Source of the DNA: Takakia lepidozioides
Taxonomy: Eukaryota > Streptophyta > Takakiopsida > Takakiales > Takakiaceae
Direction: 5' to 3'
Length of the DNA stretch: 64,000 nt
Assembly (NCBI GenBank): GCA_030704615.1
Contig: CM060732.1
Location: forward strand, 57,765,053-57,829,052
Shown: in pieces, positions 1 to 12,440 of the stretch
Position numbering within the stretch: the stretch's first letter is position 1
Layout: each line of letters opens with the position of its first letter
Notes under the pieces: generated by a model
Seen by the model: the letters and a program-made list of their open reading frames with translations, nothing else
The model's database searches: none
What the model was told of the DNA's origin: nothing
Position numbers and translations under genes: made by a program

Positions 1-1381
1 AAGTTCCTGAGTGTCAGAGCAATATTTCGTTGTAAAATGCCCGTATCCCCAGGTCTTGTAAGAACTAAACCTGGTCTTGAGGACACATGTCTCAAATGTA
101 GGTGTTTGGCCTACAGTAAAGTGGCCCTAGCTTCCAGCAGTCAATGGTGAAGGCTAGTGGGCCCATATTGTAGATGTCAAAATTCACTGGTGACATATGT
201 TCGAGCAATAGGTTCATACAGAGCTGTGGTTAACGCATCAGCTTGCCAAAGTGGATATCTAGGGAATTGAGTATGTGGAGGATTATGGTTAAGAAAGTGC
301 CCGGTTGGCTTTTCATTGTGATGTTGGAAAGTGTGCACCTCCTGATAGAATGCAATAGCCCTGACTGATAGAAGTTGTTCTGACCTGCATCTTTATAGTA
401 GCAAGGATTCTTGATCATCACTCAAAAACCACCAGTTTACTACAGTTGCTCGAAATTAACAAAATCTTCTTAAGCTATCAACAAGTTTGATTAGTAACGG
501 AAGTTGGCCAGGGTTGATTGAGGGAGGCTTTAATAACTTGCATAGGTGCACAAGCAATTCTTCACCAATGCTTTTACAAGGTGTTAATGTGTAGTTTGTT
601 AACCTGCCATTCTATCGTGTGATTGTCAAGGATATCACTACTTTGCCCTGCCTGTGCATGATAAAATCATCCTTGAAGTGGTATAGATTGCCTGCACTAG
701 AGGGTCATTTGTTTATGTTAATGAGGACTTGGACTTAGTTTCCTAAAAGTTAGTGGTATCCTTGAGGCTGGCAGCACCCACTGTGGCCCATCGTTATAGA
801 TGTTTAGTACTGCAGCTTCAGGTAGTGACTTGGAGTTCCTCTTTGGTGGCTGATATTAAATCCATCAAATCTATTGAAGGAGTATACAGGGGAGAAAGGC
901 ACATGGAATAAGATTTGTAACACAACCCATGATTGTCTGGAATGATTAGTACCACTGATTATGCTTTATGTATGACTATGTGCTGTGGGTCTTGGTTCCA
1001 TAGTTGATGGTCCTTAATAGAGGATCCGTATGTAATAAAAATATAAAAGGCGTATAGTCCAGGAATCATGATAGCAAGGATGAGAACATACTCCTAAAGC
1101 AGTGGTGGGACATGAAGCTCTGGAACATTGATGGCAGCTGCCATCCAAGAGTACCTTCCTCTTGTTCAGGGACGTTTTACAAATAATCCTTCTGTGACTA
1201 TCTGGAAATACGAGGATCTTTTGTTGGACTGGCTAGCAATATCTGCATGGCATAGTGCTGGATATACATCCATGAAGTCCTGATGGGATTTTGATGGCAG
1301 CTGCCATGCAACATTATTCAGGGATATGTGATTAGAAACCTTTTGGCTATCTGCAAAGATCAGGGCTTGAGAAATCATGCT
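1..1381. other. No gene recognised at left edge
   Basis: No open frame here resembles a known protein. The stretch may be intron or upstream sequence of the CELF-like gene whose last exon lies at 3592-3827, since the first two and a half RNA-binding domains of that gene must lie upstream. A short motif, gatggcagctgccat, occurs twice (about 1131 and 1292). Confidence 0.4.
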
Positions 1382-2178
1382 CAGACAAATGAGTGACTGG
1401 AGGCGTTGATTGTGTTACCTTGTGAAAACAGGTGATAGCAGTCTACTTGTAGTAGCCGGTGGGATCAGAATGTGGTTTACATGTAGAGTGTCACTACAGA
1501 TGTTACTACGTTTGTTGGGTGGAAGCTGGTCAACGTCTGGGATGTAGCAGTGGTTTCATCTTGACAAACCATGCACAGGTGAAAATGCACAGACAAGAGG
1601 GTCTGGAGGCAGTGATTGTGTTACCTTGTGAACAAAGGTGATAGCAGTCTACTTGTAGTAGCCGGTGGAATTCGAATGTGGTTTACATGGAGAGTGTTAC
1701 TCCACATTTTACTACATTTGATGAGTGAAATCTGGTCAATGTCTTGGATGTAGCTGTGGTTTCATCTTGACAAACCATGCACAGGTGAAAATGCATGGAC
1801 AAGAGTGTCCGGAGGCAGTGATTGTGTTACCTTGTGAACAAAGGTGATAGCAGTCTACTTGTAGTAGCCGGTGGAATTAGAATGTGGGTACATGTAGAGT
1901 GTTACTTCACATTTTACTACATTTGATGAGTGAAATCTGGTCAATGTCTTGGATGTAGCAGTGGTTTCATCTTGACAAGCTATGCACAGGTGAAAATGCA
2001 CAGACAAGAGTGTCTGGAGGCAGTGATTGTGTTACCTTGTAATCAAAGGTGATAGCAGTCTACTTTAGTAGCCGGTGGAATTAGAATGTGGTTTACATGT
2101 AGAGTGTTACTCCACATTTTACTACATTTGATGAGTGAAATCTGGTCAATGTCTGGGATGTAGCAGTGGTTTCATTTT
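1382..2178. repeat. 206-bp tandem repeat, about 3.9 copies
   Basis: The phrase gattgtgttaccttgtga recurs at 1408, 1614, 1820 and 2025, giving periods of 206, 206 and 205 bp. Copies two to four are nearly identical and the first is more diverged. The array breaks off after gcagtggtttcat near 2178. It codes for nothing I recognise and probably lies in an intron or intergenic DNA. Confidence 0.9.
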
Positions 2179-3591
2179 TGTCGCTTCTTTGATGTTCTTG
2201 GCATGCATGTTGCTAGTGAACTCTGTCTCAAGTAGAGGAGGCTCTTTATGTTGCTTCCTTGGTCCCTACCTCATATTTAGATAGACCTGCATAAACGTGG
2301 TCACCAAAACCTGTTTGCACAACTCTTAGAAGTATGTGGCCATAAAGCTGAAGGCCCCTGGTGAGGATACCGGAACCATCAGTAGTAATTGTCCACATGC
2401 TGTGGGGATGCACAGGGCCTTGGACAGGTGGGTAGTGTCCGGTGGTCATCAAACCATTGTCTCTATCTGCATTTAGAAAATAGTTTACAATGTCATTTCT
2501 CCAATTATTGCTTCATGTGTAGTGAAGTTGTTCTCCACTTGACAGGAAACACTTATTTGTTTTTTAGGGTCAGAATAGCACATGGAACAGTCTTAATCCA
2601 TTGATTGGGGAGAAAGGAAGTGTTAGTGGGAAAGGGTATATGAGAGAACTTGACAAGAAGAGAGCTTAAAGGGTCTCTTCTTGACTTGTACTTCCTTAGT
2701 ATGATGGATGTGCTCTGGTGCTGGAATCAGTAGCAGGTCCTCAATTTGTTATTTAGGTTATCTTTTCTGACCTGCTCTTCAGATCAGAGTAATATTAACC
2801 TCTGGGGTGCTGGACTAAGGAGTGGCCCCCTAGTGGACTGTTACGTTCGGTTTGTCCAAGCACTCTGTATGGTCACATTGCTGGCATCTTTGGTAAGATG
2901 GGACTGGCTACATCTTAGTGTTGCTTATTTTAGGGGGGAACGTATGATTATAGTAGTGGAAGAGAACTAGAATTCCAGGGGTATTTTAAAGTGATGGTGG
3001 TGCTGCAGCTCTTGAATATCCCCTTATGAAGTTACATTTTACTTCAGTGTTAAAGAATGCTCACACGGGCAGGATCCCGACAGCCCTAAACAAGCCTGTA
3101 GGGTTAGTCAACATGATGTCTCCTAGCAATAGTAAAACCTGTTCCTTTGTTGCAAGTATCACATCTTCCTTAAATTGCTGCACAGTACACAATTGTGGAA
3201 ATCACTGCTAAATGCTCATCTCTTTAAGTAACTAGTCTCTTGGACAAGAACATGCTATCAGGCTTAGCTTTCAAGGACTTCATCAGAGGTGAAGAAGACA
3301 GGTTGTACCCAAAAGTTGCTGTGATTGACTTATTAGTGAACAAATTATATGGGATGGTAGTGTTTCTATACGAACAGTCCAAACTGGTATCAAATATATA
3401 TTTCTTGGGATAGAGAGGCATGCCATGTTTTATGGCACACTAGTGAATCAAATCTTTCCCTTGTATTGTACATTACTGTAAGTGAGATAGCTGCCACCCC
3501 CTTCTCTTTCTACCCATCTCATTTAGTCTTGTTCGTGTGCCATCTGGAATCACATTTGTATCTGGGTCCGGGGGACACCTTCCTCAAGCAG
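2179..3591. other. Unassigned, probable intron before CELF exon
   Basis: I see no coding match. The right end is a plausible 3' splice site (tcctcaagcag) leading into the CELF-like exon. No earlier exon coding the start of that RNA-binding domain could be found here, so the intron would be at least this long. Confidence 0.4.
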
Positions 3592-3827
3592 GTTTTGTGT
3601 CCATGGATTCATCACAAGCTGCAGAAGCAGCTATTCACCAAGTGAATGGTATGTCTCTCTCTGGCAAACGCATCAAAGTGGAGTTGAAGAGGGGAGACAC
3701 AGAGGGCCAAGGCCAGCATCAGCAGCAACAACAACAATCTCAACAACAGCAAACACCATCTGGGGGGGTTGGTCCCACTAGATGGCATCACAACCATAAT
3801 GCAAATTCAGGCTATCGGCCTTACTAG
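3592..3827 (+). CDS. CELF/Bruno-like RNA-binding protein, last exon (partial)
   Basis: This exon encodes the end of an RNA-recognition motif and a glutamine-rich tail. After a phase-1 acceptor the frame reads GFVSMDSSQAAEAAIHQVNG, then SLSGKRIKVELKRG. This matches RNP1 and the last helix and strand of the third RRM of plant and animal CELF/Bruno proteins, where the corresponding text is FGFVSYDS...AI..MNG...GGKKLKVQLKR. CELF proteins bind GU/UG-rich RNA and act in splicing, translation and mRNA decay. The tail has a run of Q residues and ends GYRPY before TAG at 3825. Plant family members usually end soon after the RRM, so the stop is in the expected place. The remaining exons lie upstream, probably outside the window. 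The first coding base is inferred from the splice site, not from an ATG. Confidence 0.75.
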
Positions 3828-6762
3828 GGATACATGTATGTCCATGAGCTCACAGTATATGTATCACGTTGGCCACAAAACCCGTTCGAAACAGCGGTCA
3901 CCTTGATGATTTGTCTGGCTTCGAAAATGGCCATAGTTGAGTAATCTTAGTCTGATCAGCCGTGTTGAAGTTGAGTTGAGTTTAGGAATTTGTTGGTGTT
4001 TTGCATCGTCCATCTCTGAAAGAGCCATGGACTGCAGTTTTCCAGGGTTGAGGATTGATGATCTCACTCTAGCCTGGATTGGCAACTACAGACCTGCCTC
4101 TGTTGCGTCATCATATCCAGGCAGGGATACCCATATTTCCAGTGTGAAACAGTGATGGTGCAACAATGATGATCTATCCCTTGTGCGTACCAGGTGGTAT
4201 ACAAGGATTCCTTAGGTTGATGTTGTTACCCATTACCATTGAGACACCTAATTGGTAGAGTGGCATCCCTACTGCGATTTATTTTTTGTTTGTATGTAGT
4301 TCTTCCTGTTTCCAATGCCAGGAGTGAAGGCATACCTGGGGTGAGTTTTTCCCCCGATGGTAAGCACAATCCAAAGGTGGTTTGATATACTGCAGGACTT
4401 TGACGGTCTCTTGTGCCCTAAAAGTTGAAAAATGGCAGCTAAACTAATCAAATTCATTTTCTTGAATGGAGGATTAGAGGTTGTTCAATGGGGTTCCTTT
4501 CTCTATACCCTCCTTGGTGCTACATTCAGCGTTACTGGTGACCCTAAGTCTTAAGTCGGAGACTGGACAGAGAGCATTATGGCGCGTATCAGAACAGTGC
4601 ATGTGATGCACATAAAGATCTGGGATTGTGGTCATTTTTATTGAAGTTAAAACAATTAAGGTGCTTGTCATTTAGTAGTGCTGTTGTGATAGGTCAACCA
4701 TGGGGGTATGTAATGTTGCTACTAGAGTAGGACACTCCTCCAAATGTCAACCCCCATGTGGTTATGGCCATGAATTTGATACATTGAAGCACACTCCCAA
4801 AAAAAGTATCTATATCCATCAGGGGATGGATAAAGCTGGATAAGTACGTACTATGCACCTGAGGATAGATAGCAGGGCCAGCTGCTTGTGAAACTGGATC
4901 TACTTCCTAGTTGATGTTCTAGTAGTTTCTGTTGCATTTGCAATTATAACAATTGACTGTTATTATTAAGCAGCATGCATGAACTTACTGTCTGAGTGGG
5001 AAGTGTCAGAAAAGATCCTTCCACGGTGAACTGACATGAATGGTACGGTATATTTAAAGGTGTTTTGTCTGCTTGTTGGTAAGAGAGGATGATTTATCAG
5101 GCTCTGTTCTCTCCTGAAAATTAAGCTTTTAAAGGATGGAAACTCTGCGCATGATAGAGTATGCTCTGATGTTAATGGTGGTGTCAAAGTAGACTGGAAA
5201 TTTTGATGATGTATGGGGAAGCATGTCTTTAAACCAGCACGGAGTCACTCACGATCAGCCATTTGCTGGTGTCAGAGTCATACTGTCTTTGTGTAGTGTT
5301 ACCCCACATTTCAAATTTCAAATTTTATCCACAAGTTCTGTAATCTCACCCCAGATTTCAGGTTATATCCAAATTGTGGAATACATGGTGGACCTGTGTG
5401 CTCTCATCAATGTCAATATCGAGGTCACTTGATCTTGGTTGCACCTTCTTGAGCATTCCAAGCATGATTTTGAGGTACCCAAAGTTCAGGCGAAATTAAT
5501 GCAGGTGAAAACTAATCTGATTTTGAAATTTAATTTGGAGGTAACCTCATGGTAGTTCAGACGAACAGTCGCAGCAAGTTCAACTGCCACCAGGGTATCA
5601 TGATACTGAAAGTTTACATTGCAACATTTTGTCTGACTTTGGGTTGTTTCTAGTGGCCCCTATTTGCGCAGATCATCCAAGGCTTGTTACAAGCAAGATT
5701 CAAGACCTATGTCTCTATCTCAACAAAGTAGAGGTGAAATCAAGACCAGTTGGTCTCACCTGGGGACAGCAGCAGGAGGAAGTCAAAGTGGTACAAAATG
5801 ATATTTGCAGGATACATGGGGATCAGGTTATACTACATAGCTGGTATATGCATAATTTTAACTCAATCATGACCATGACAATGAGGGAAGAAAAAGAGAG
5901 TCATATCAACACTGATTTGATCAAAGATCCCATGATATGCATAATTGCAATCCATTGGGTTTTGTTTTGGTCGGAGAAGGTAAGGTTTGTCACAATTTCC
6001 GATGATATTCCAGCTGAATATGTCATTCACTTCCCTTTTGGAGTACTACTCCTGTTGGCTTTGGTTGTCACTTGCAAGCTGGCCGCATCTAAAACTAGTA
6101 CAAATGGTTGTGAGTTGGAAACTGAAAGTTATAGGCATGTCGTTTAGACTGGGTTTTACCTATGTTATGTAGAGATTTTGATGGAGTGTCTATGGTGCAG
6201 CTATGGATACTCTCTCTTACATTGTCTTATGAGTACAGTCTTACAACATGTAACAATTGAGTGGGTTGTGGCTCAATTCTCTCCACAAAAGTGGCAAGAT
6301 GAGAAGTGCTTACAAAAATCTACATAATGGTGGATTAAGAACCTAAAACGATATAAGGCTTTCTTCTAAAGGGTGTTTGGAAACATTGGCAAGCGCATAC
6401 TAGTACTAACTACTAACACACACAGATGGAAGAAAAAAGGGATTTTCAGAGAGGAAGACTTAGTGTTTTTCTGAACTTTACATAAATCACTACCACACCA
6501 AGTTCTCAATTTTTCCATCAGCACACCAATGTGACACTTTGTGGACACAAAAAAGTATATACTTTTTTATCTTGGACTTTTGTGAAGACCGGTATGAATC
6601 TATCAAGCATCAAAACGGCTATGTACCATTGGCTAGAATATGGGTTGGTAAGATAAGGACTAGTATGCCAAAGATCCTATTGGAAGTACCAACTCTACAT
6701 TCAACAAATCTGCAACTTTACTTGCAAAGGGAGTCAGAGACTCTAAAAGTAACTCTATCCTG
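3828..6762. other. 3' flank of CELF gene and unassigned DNA
   Basis: The first few hundred bases are presumably 3' UTR. The longest open frame is 5629-6147 (+, 172 codons), with one hydrophobic stretch near its end. I recognise nothing in it and its composition is like the surrounding DNA, so I do not call it a gene. Confidence 0.4.
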
Positions 6763-6951
6763 TTAGGTGCAGGTCTAAAAGCAAGTCTATGTAAAGATTG
6801 CTTTTAGTCATAACCAGAGTAAGAGAGAAGAGTGAGAGAGAGACAGAGGGGCAGTTTTCATCTCTCTAACTTGTGGTGGTTCTATAGTTGGGTGGAGTCT
6901 CTATATTCTCATTTTATTACAAATTCCAGTATATCATGGTATCAAAGATTT
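6763..6951 (+). mobile_element. Possible Copia 5' LTR end and primer-binding site
   Basis: Around 6937 the sequence tggtatcaaag closely resembles the initiator-methionine tRNA primer-binding site used by Copia elements (TGGTATCAGAGC). It follows a sequence ending atatca, fitting an LTR that ends in CA. Upstream is a run of GAGA-type sequence typical of a Copia leader. The left LTR edge is not clear: tgttaggtgcagg near 6763 is one candidate. The matching 3' LTR was not found. Confidence 0.4.
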
Positions 6952-7334
6952 GTGTGGTGTCAAGTAACATTTCTCTACAGCCAAGACATCAATCTATTCT
7001 TGCAAGCTACATCATTTGTCCTGTGACGAGTGAGACTTGTAGGAACATACAGTTTTCCTACACCAAAATCTCAGAATCACAATAAACATATCTACAAGAA
7101 TTATAGCAGAAAATATTGACTTATTTTGTATATGAGATCTTGCAAGAACATATAGATTTTTTGCATATGGTCACACACATGATGAACATTGGAATTTTTT
7201 TGTGTATTTTGTAAATTGTTGTTGTTGTCGTCTATCATACAACATTACACTTTTTAGGTTTGTTCAGATATACGTCATACTGATAATTATTCTACAAGAT
7301 TTTGAAGATCAATAATGAATTCCATCAATCTATT

Positions 7335-7620
7335 AAGAAATTATTGGGATTAGAATTTTCAAATTGGAAAATGAGGATGAGTATAGTTCTCGGTGAGAAA
7401 GACCCCTTGGACTATGTGTGTGACAATGATAAAAATAACCCTTGATGACAAATAGAAGAGGATAAATTGTATATTCAACCAAGCAAGCAAAACGTTTTTG
7501 AGATGTTGTGCAATGTGAAATTTTTATCGTACAATTTCACCCAAGATGTCTGAGATGCTTATGGAAAGATTTATGATTTAGACGATGCGAATAATCCAAT
7601 TAATAAATATTTGTTGAACA
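7335..7620 (+). pseudogene. Decayed Copia gag start
   Basis: In one frame from 7335 the sequence reads KKLLGLEFSNWKMRM followed by an acidic stretch around DPLDYV. This is the usual opening of Copia gag polyproteins (LxGxNFxxWKxxM...LWxxV). Two TGA codons follow at about 7443-7448, then further stops. It sits about 400 bp after the candidate primer-binding site, the right distance for the same element. Only the amino-terminal part can be read. It does not overlap in content with the gag piece at 9787, so two Copia insertions may be present. Confidence 0.55.
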
Positions 7621-9065
7621 TATGATTTATCATCTTTTGTCTGCCATCGGTAGGATATTGGTTTTTTACTATCATACACAATGTTCAAAAGGTCTTTCTA
7701 GTCAAAACTATACTCATTGCCATTTTTTGAAGTCAGAATCTGAAGTCTTAATATTCATCAATAGATTGGAAACTACTAATCAGATATATCATCAACCACT
7801 ATGTGCTTTGATGTGCTCCCGTGAGCTCATTGGGAGATTGGCACGTTGGGCCTTGTTGTTGCAAGGATTCTAATGCACCATACAATACAGTTAGCGCACC
7901 ACATTGGTGATGTGGGTGGATTGGTGTAATCAATTGATGGGTGGAGGTCTTCCACCTGATATGGATGTCTTGTCTTAGAGCCCTTTGCTTGAGTAGGTCT
8001 GGATATGTTGGGGCTTCTGACCACTAGTAGCTTAGGACATCATTACATTGTTGTAGCGACTAAAGTCCTACCATCCAAGTAGATCGAGCTCCTCCCTTTC
8101 ACCAGCAAGGATAGTACCCCTGTGGTATAGTTTTTCTATGAAAACATCATCATGCATCATGGTTGCGTGCAGGGATAGGGTAAAAGCAGTGCTAGGTCCC
8201 TTCACCCTAGATGGGTAGTATTCCCATAATCCGATTGAATGTGACTAAGAGAAGTAAATTACAACCAAGTGTTTTGGAGCTCCACAACTGGAAACCAACA
8301 TCAAAATTTGTAGAACTCTAAATCTGATCAAGGAAAATCCCAGATATGTTTGAGCACATAGTACTCCAGTGCATTCTTTGGACTTTTTGGTAGAAATAAC
8401 CCAATCTCCACACATTTCCTTGAAAACTCTCTAAATAACCGAGTGATCACTTCCATCCTCATCTTTTGACGTGCCACTCCATTTGGGACCATAACATATT
8501 GAATTCTTCACAATGTCTATCAAACCTGTCGGAAAATATTTCAAATTTATTTCTAGGTGCAAATTCAATTTGAGCATAGTACCTATTCGATGTCTCAAAA
8601 CCATATCTGGAATCCTAAAGAACACAAACAAATACAAAAGTTAGATTAATGACATATCACTGTCCAAATTCATATTTATGTTACAGGTTCTGCCACTATC
8701 CAAATCAAGTTTCTATCACATGTTGCACACCACTGATGAACATAAGTAGGAGTTTGAATACAATTAATCCAAGGTTGGTCACCCAAGGTTATTGCTAGTC
8801 ACACGGTAACATGTCATGGCGTTTGAGACAATATTGTCCCACAAAATATAGGGAAAAATCCAACAATTTATCCATCACATATTTTACATCTACATCAAGA
8901 ACATGAAGAAGGTCGCTATTCTTCACTTTAAAACTTCACAATTGAGCGCAAAACCCCTCCGACTGATCATCGAAAAACTTAACCTTGCGTTGGAGGAGCC
9001 AAATGACAAATTTGTCGAATAATTTTGGCCAGTAATAAAATGGATCGAGCATCACAGGAAAAACG
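7621..9065. other. Unassigned AT-rich DNA
   Basis: No convincing coding frame. It may be the decayed interior of the preceding Copia element or a nested insertion, but nothing shows which. Confidence 0.35.
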
Positions 9066-9330
9066 GTGTTCATACGCAGTCTCAAGGAGCCTTGTCCGAG
9101 GAAGAAGATATTTGTGGAACCGTATTGTGGGCCGAAATGTGACCGTCTGAAGGTACCATTGAATCCATTCAAGGATATTGAGAAGAGATTATTTGTCTTT
9201 GTTCGCCCAAATGATACGGAGACTTTACCTGTTTGGATGGGAATGACAATATCGGATGTTGTACGAGATAGAGAAGAATATCGTAATTACAAAAACATTT
9301 TTGTGGAGTGGTAGAGACCCAAGAAAGAGG
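9066..9330 (+). pseudogene. Fragment of a transposon-like protein
   Basis: A short frame reads VFVRPNDTETLPVWMG, then SDVVRD and NIFVEW, followed by a stop where one more W would continue it. I recall similar text (a 'R-P-x-D ... P-V-W-x-G ... V-x-W-W' pattern) in plant transposon-encoded proteins, but cannot name the family. A second frame continues downstream through a small region where ggtacc and cctagggtat are repeated (about 9380-9430). Treat it as a decayed mobile-element piece of unknown class. Confidence 0.3.
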
Positions 9331-9786
9331 ACAATTGTACGGATGCGGAATTGGAAAAGGGTGTCCTGGGGATACCGGGTGACCTAGGGTATAAAGGTAC
9401 CAATGGTACCCTGGGGTACCTAGGGTATCGTCGTAGGGTTGGATTCCAGTTTACGTTTGTTGGTAATAATGGCCATGAGGGAGCGGAGTGTGATGAGGTG
9501 GATGGCTTTAAAACATTTATGGATAGACGAGATGAGGATTTTGAGGTTATCATATAGAGCGTTAATACTGGCATTGCGGATGCCGCCTTTAGTTCCGGCA
9601 GTGATGACGGTTAGCGGATGCTCCTGCTATGCTGACGGAGAGCAAATATGAGTGGGGCATATTTTTGTCATTTTTTCAAGATTGAGTCATTAGGGTATCT
9701 GTCATGGCAATATGTGAATTCAATGAAGTGGATGGTGAGTTGTGGGGATGGTAAGGTAGGGGACGTTTGTTAATGGGTATAGGAAG

Positions 9787-10065
9787 ATGTATGTGAAGCT
9801 TTGTGAGCTTTATGAGGTCAAGGCCACTTCCAGGAAGCTGATGCTACGAAATCGCCTTGTGAACCTACGAATGGAGGAAGACACGCCTATGGAAGTATTC
9901 ATTGAAACAGTATCTGACCTTGTGAATCAACTTGCAGGATTCGGAGATAAGATGGACGAAGAAATGATGGTCGAAATGGTGCTCAATGCCTTGCCAGAAA
10001 GCTACGAGCATTATGTTCGAGCCAGAAGGAAACTGAAGCTCTCTACGTTAATTTTCGGAAGATGA
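9787..10065 (+). pseudogene. Copia gag (UBN2-type) fragment
   Basis: The frame reads KLCELYEVKATSRKLMLRNR and then an amphipathic stretch up to ALPESYEHYV, the core of the Copia gag capsid domain. It ends at a TGA at 10,063, and the zinc knuckle resumes in the next frame, so the original polyprotein is shifted here. The usual start of gag (the W-x-x-W region) is not readable just upstream. Confidence 0.75.
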
Positions 10066-10069
10066 ATGG

Positions 10070-10740
10070 TCCAAACCGTCGTTCTGGAGGTGACAAAAGA
10101 GGCTCCAGAGCTCCAATCGATAAGAAGAATTCCACATGCAATCGTTGTGGAAAGTCTGGTCACTAGGCTAAAGACTGTGCTGTTCCATATGATCAGGTTC
10201 TTAAGCTTCACACACAACAAGTCAACCTTGTTGAAGATGATAGCAATAGTGATTATAGTGATGTCAGTGAAGTACTCGAAGCAGCTTTAGCAGCCGGAGA
10301 AGTTGGAAAAAAAGATGAAGTACTATCAGCAGAGATCACTAATCAAGACAAATGGTTTGTTGACTCCGATGCTACAAAACACGTCACAGGAAATTCCGAT
10401 CTTCTGCATGATGTGGTAGCATGTGGAAGCTCACACAATGTGAAATTAGCTGGTGGGCATGCACACAATGTTCTTGGCAAAGGCCATGCCAAAATGAGAC
10501 TGAATGGTTCAATAAAATAGATCACTGAGGTTCTCTACGTACCTGGTATAAGACAAAATTTATTTTCAGTAGGGGCCATGACGGACAGTGGACATTTAGC
10601 AATCTTTGATTTCTAAAAGTGCTTATTTATAGATAGAAAGGACCCTACCAAGATCATAGCTCAAGGAACTAGAGATAGTCGAAATGGCTTATATAGACTA
10701 TACGAGCAAGTTTCTTGGAAACCGCAACTTAGATACTAGA
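10070..10740 (+). pseudogene. Copia zinc knuckle and protease, inactivated
   Basis: Reading the frame after the gag break gives CNRCGKSGH followed by a stop in place of the next residue and then AKDC, a CX2CX4HX4C knuckle with one nonsense codon. About 200 bp later comes WFVDSDATKHVTGN, the Copia protease active site with D-S-D where D-S-G is expected. YVPGIRQNLFSVG follows, which is the standard sequence just after Copia protease. Further stops follow, so no active protease can be made. Confidence 0.8.
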
Positions 10741-10863
10741 AAAGACCTGGAAGTAAATGCTTGTGATGAGGTTATTACACCACACATAGATTATCATAGA
10801 ATGACTCAACTTTGGCATCGACGCTTTTAGGGGGTCCACCAATTATCAACTCAACGACAAGCT

Positions 10864-11580
10864 GTGGGTATACCACACCTTCCACTTTTCACAGAAATAT
10901 GCACGGGTTGCTTACTAGGGAAACATCAACGAAAGAAATTTCCAAAGGAAGCTGAACATAGAGCTACTGATATACTCCAACTGCTACACATGGACCTCTG
11001 CAGTCCTCTGCAAACACCATCACTCTCCGGATCAAAATACTTCATGGCCATAACTGATGATTATAGCCGATACACATGGGTGTATTTTTTGAGAATGAAG
11101 GATGAGGCTCTACAAAGCTTCAAGACTTTTAGAAACATGATCGAGAATACGACTGGCAAGACGATCAAATGTTTGAGAACAAATCATGGTGGTGAATTTA
11201 TGTCTCATGCTTTCACCAAATATCTCCATGAGCATAGGATTACATCGCAGCTCAGTCAGCCTCGCACACCTCAGCAGAACGGTGTCTCAAAGCGCAAAAA
11301 TCTCACTCTACTTGAACGTGCAAGGAGTATGGTACTTGAAGCTGATCTACTTAAGTTCATGTGATCAGAAGATGTGAATACAACTGCTTATCTGATCAAT
11401 CGGTGCTATTCACATGCAAATGCTGATATGACTCCACATGAGAAATTTACAGGTAGTAAGCCGGTAATTTCTCATCTCTGTATTTTTGGCAGCAAGTCTT
11501 TTATTTATATTGATAAGCAATATAGGGGTAAGTTGGATCCAAAATCTATAGTTTGCATCCTAGTTGGTTATGATTGTTAA
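10864..11580 (+). pseudogene. Copia integrase with lost catalytic residues
   Basis: The frame contains the pre-integrase C-x2-C part (ICTGCLLGKH) and the integrase core: HMDLCSPLQT (first Asp kept), then LRTNHGGEF where families have RTDNGGEF (second Asp is Asn), then QQNGVSKRKN where NGVAERKN is usual (catalytic Glu is Lys). So two of the three metal-binding residues are gone, both by changes that a G-to-A event would make. A stop at 11,362 interrupts, and the frame then resumes with NTTAYLINRC up to the domain that follows integrase. Confidence 0.85.
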
Positions 11581-12435
11581 CTAAGACGTACAAATTATTC
11601 AATCCTACCACACGTAAGGTCTTTGTTAGTCGAGATGCGAAGTTTATCGAGAAGATTCCTACACCTGCTCGAGGAGATGTACCAGAAGGGGAGCGGTACT
11701 CCGATCCAGGTCAAATGCATGAAGGGAATGATGATTCATCTGAATCAGTGGTAATTTTACCAGATTTATCGACCCCTCCTACTATTGACATTAATGTTGA
11801 TCTTCAACTTTACCCGGAAGATGATGTGCGCATTCACGATGAGGAAATTGTACCTGCTCAAACAGCTCTCGAGCAAGTCGTCACTCTTGTACATACTCAT
11901 ACATACTGTACATAGTCATCACTCCTAAACTATTGAAGGCACTTTACGGTCTCAAGTAAGCACCACGCGCTTGGCATGCAAAGATTGATTCCTTCCTTCA
12001 ATCTCAAGGCCTTAACCGCTCTGATGCTGATTACAATCTCTATTATTACAAAGAAAATGGCAAAATTGTTTTGCTAATTCTTTATGTGGACGATTTACTG
12101 ATCACTGGCAGTCACTCAGAGAAGATCCCTTGGCTGCGTGAACAACTCAAGCTTGCTTACGAAATGACTGATCTTGGCCTTATACAACTGTATCTAGCAG
12201 CTGAATTTCTTCATCTCGAAGAAGCATCATGATCACTCAGAGGGGGTATGTTAAGAAAATGCTTGCTGAGATCGGGTTCTCTAATTACAATCCACACAAA
12301 GTGCCTATGATCGAGAATCTCAAGTTGTCAATTGACATGCCCCCCCCCCCCCCCTAGAAGATGCAAGGTTATATCGAAGCAAGGTAGGCAAGCTTGTTTA
12401 CTTGACGAATACCAGGCCCGACTTGGTATACCTGG
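11574..12435 (+). pseudogene. Copia reverse transcriptase, incomplete
   Basis: After an acidic linker (to about 11,915) the sequence jumps to the middle of reverse transcriptase: ALYGLK, a stop, APRAWHAKID, and then ILYVDDLLITG, which holds the catalytic YVDD. The first part of the polymerase (fingers and first Asp) is absent, so a deletion must lie near 11,920. The RNase H approach (LYRSKVGKLVYLTNTRPDL) is read around 12,365-12,425 after the poly-C run. Several stops are present. Confidence 0.8.
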
Positions 12436-12440
12436 TTTGT

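Larger units (their letters stand above)
9787..12440 (+). mobile_element. Degenerate Ty1/Copia retrotransposon body
   Basis: Gag, zinc knuckle, protease, integrase and part of reverse transcriptase follow in Copia order on the plus strand, broken by stops and frame changes. The first half of reverse transcriptase is missing between about 11,900 and 11,930. No LTR pair could be recognised. The right edge lies near 12,440, where Copia homology gives way to a gypsy zinc knuckle. A run of 15 C sits at 12,340-12,354 inside the reverse-transcriptase region. Confidence 0.85.

Noticed and set aside
5629-6147. 172-codon plus-strand frame
   Set aside because: No recognisable motif, composition like its flanks, and no supporting splice or promoter signals. 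Possibly chance.
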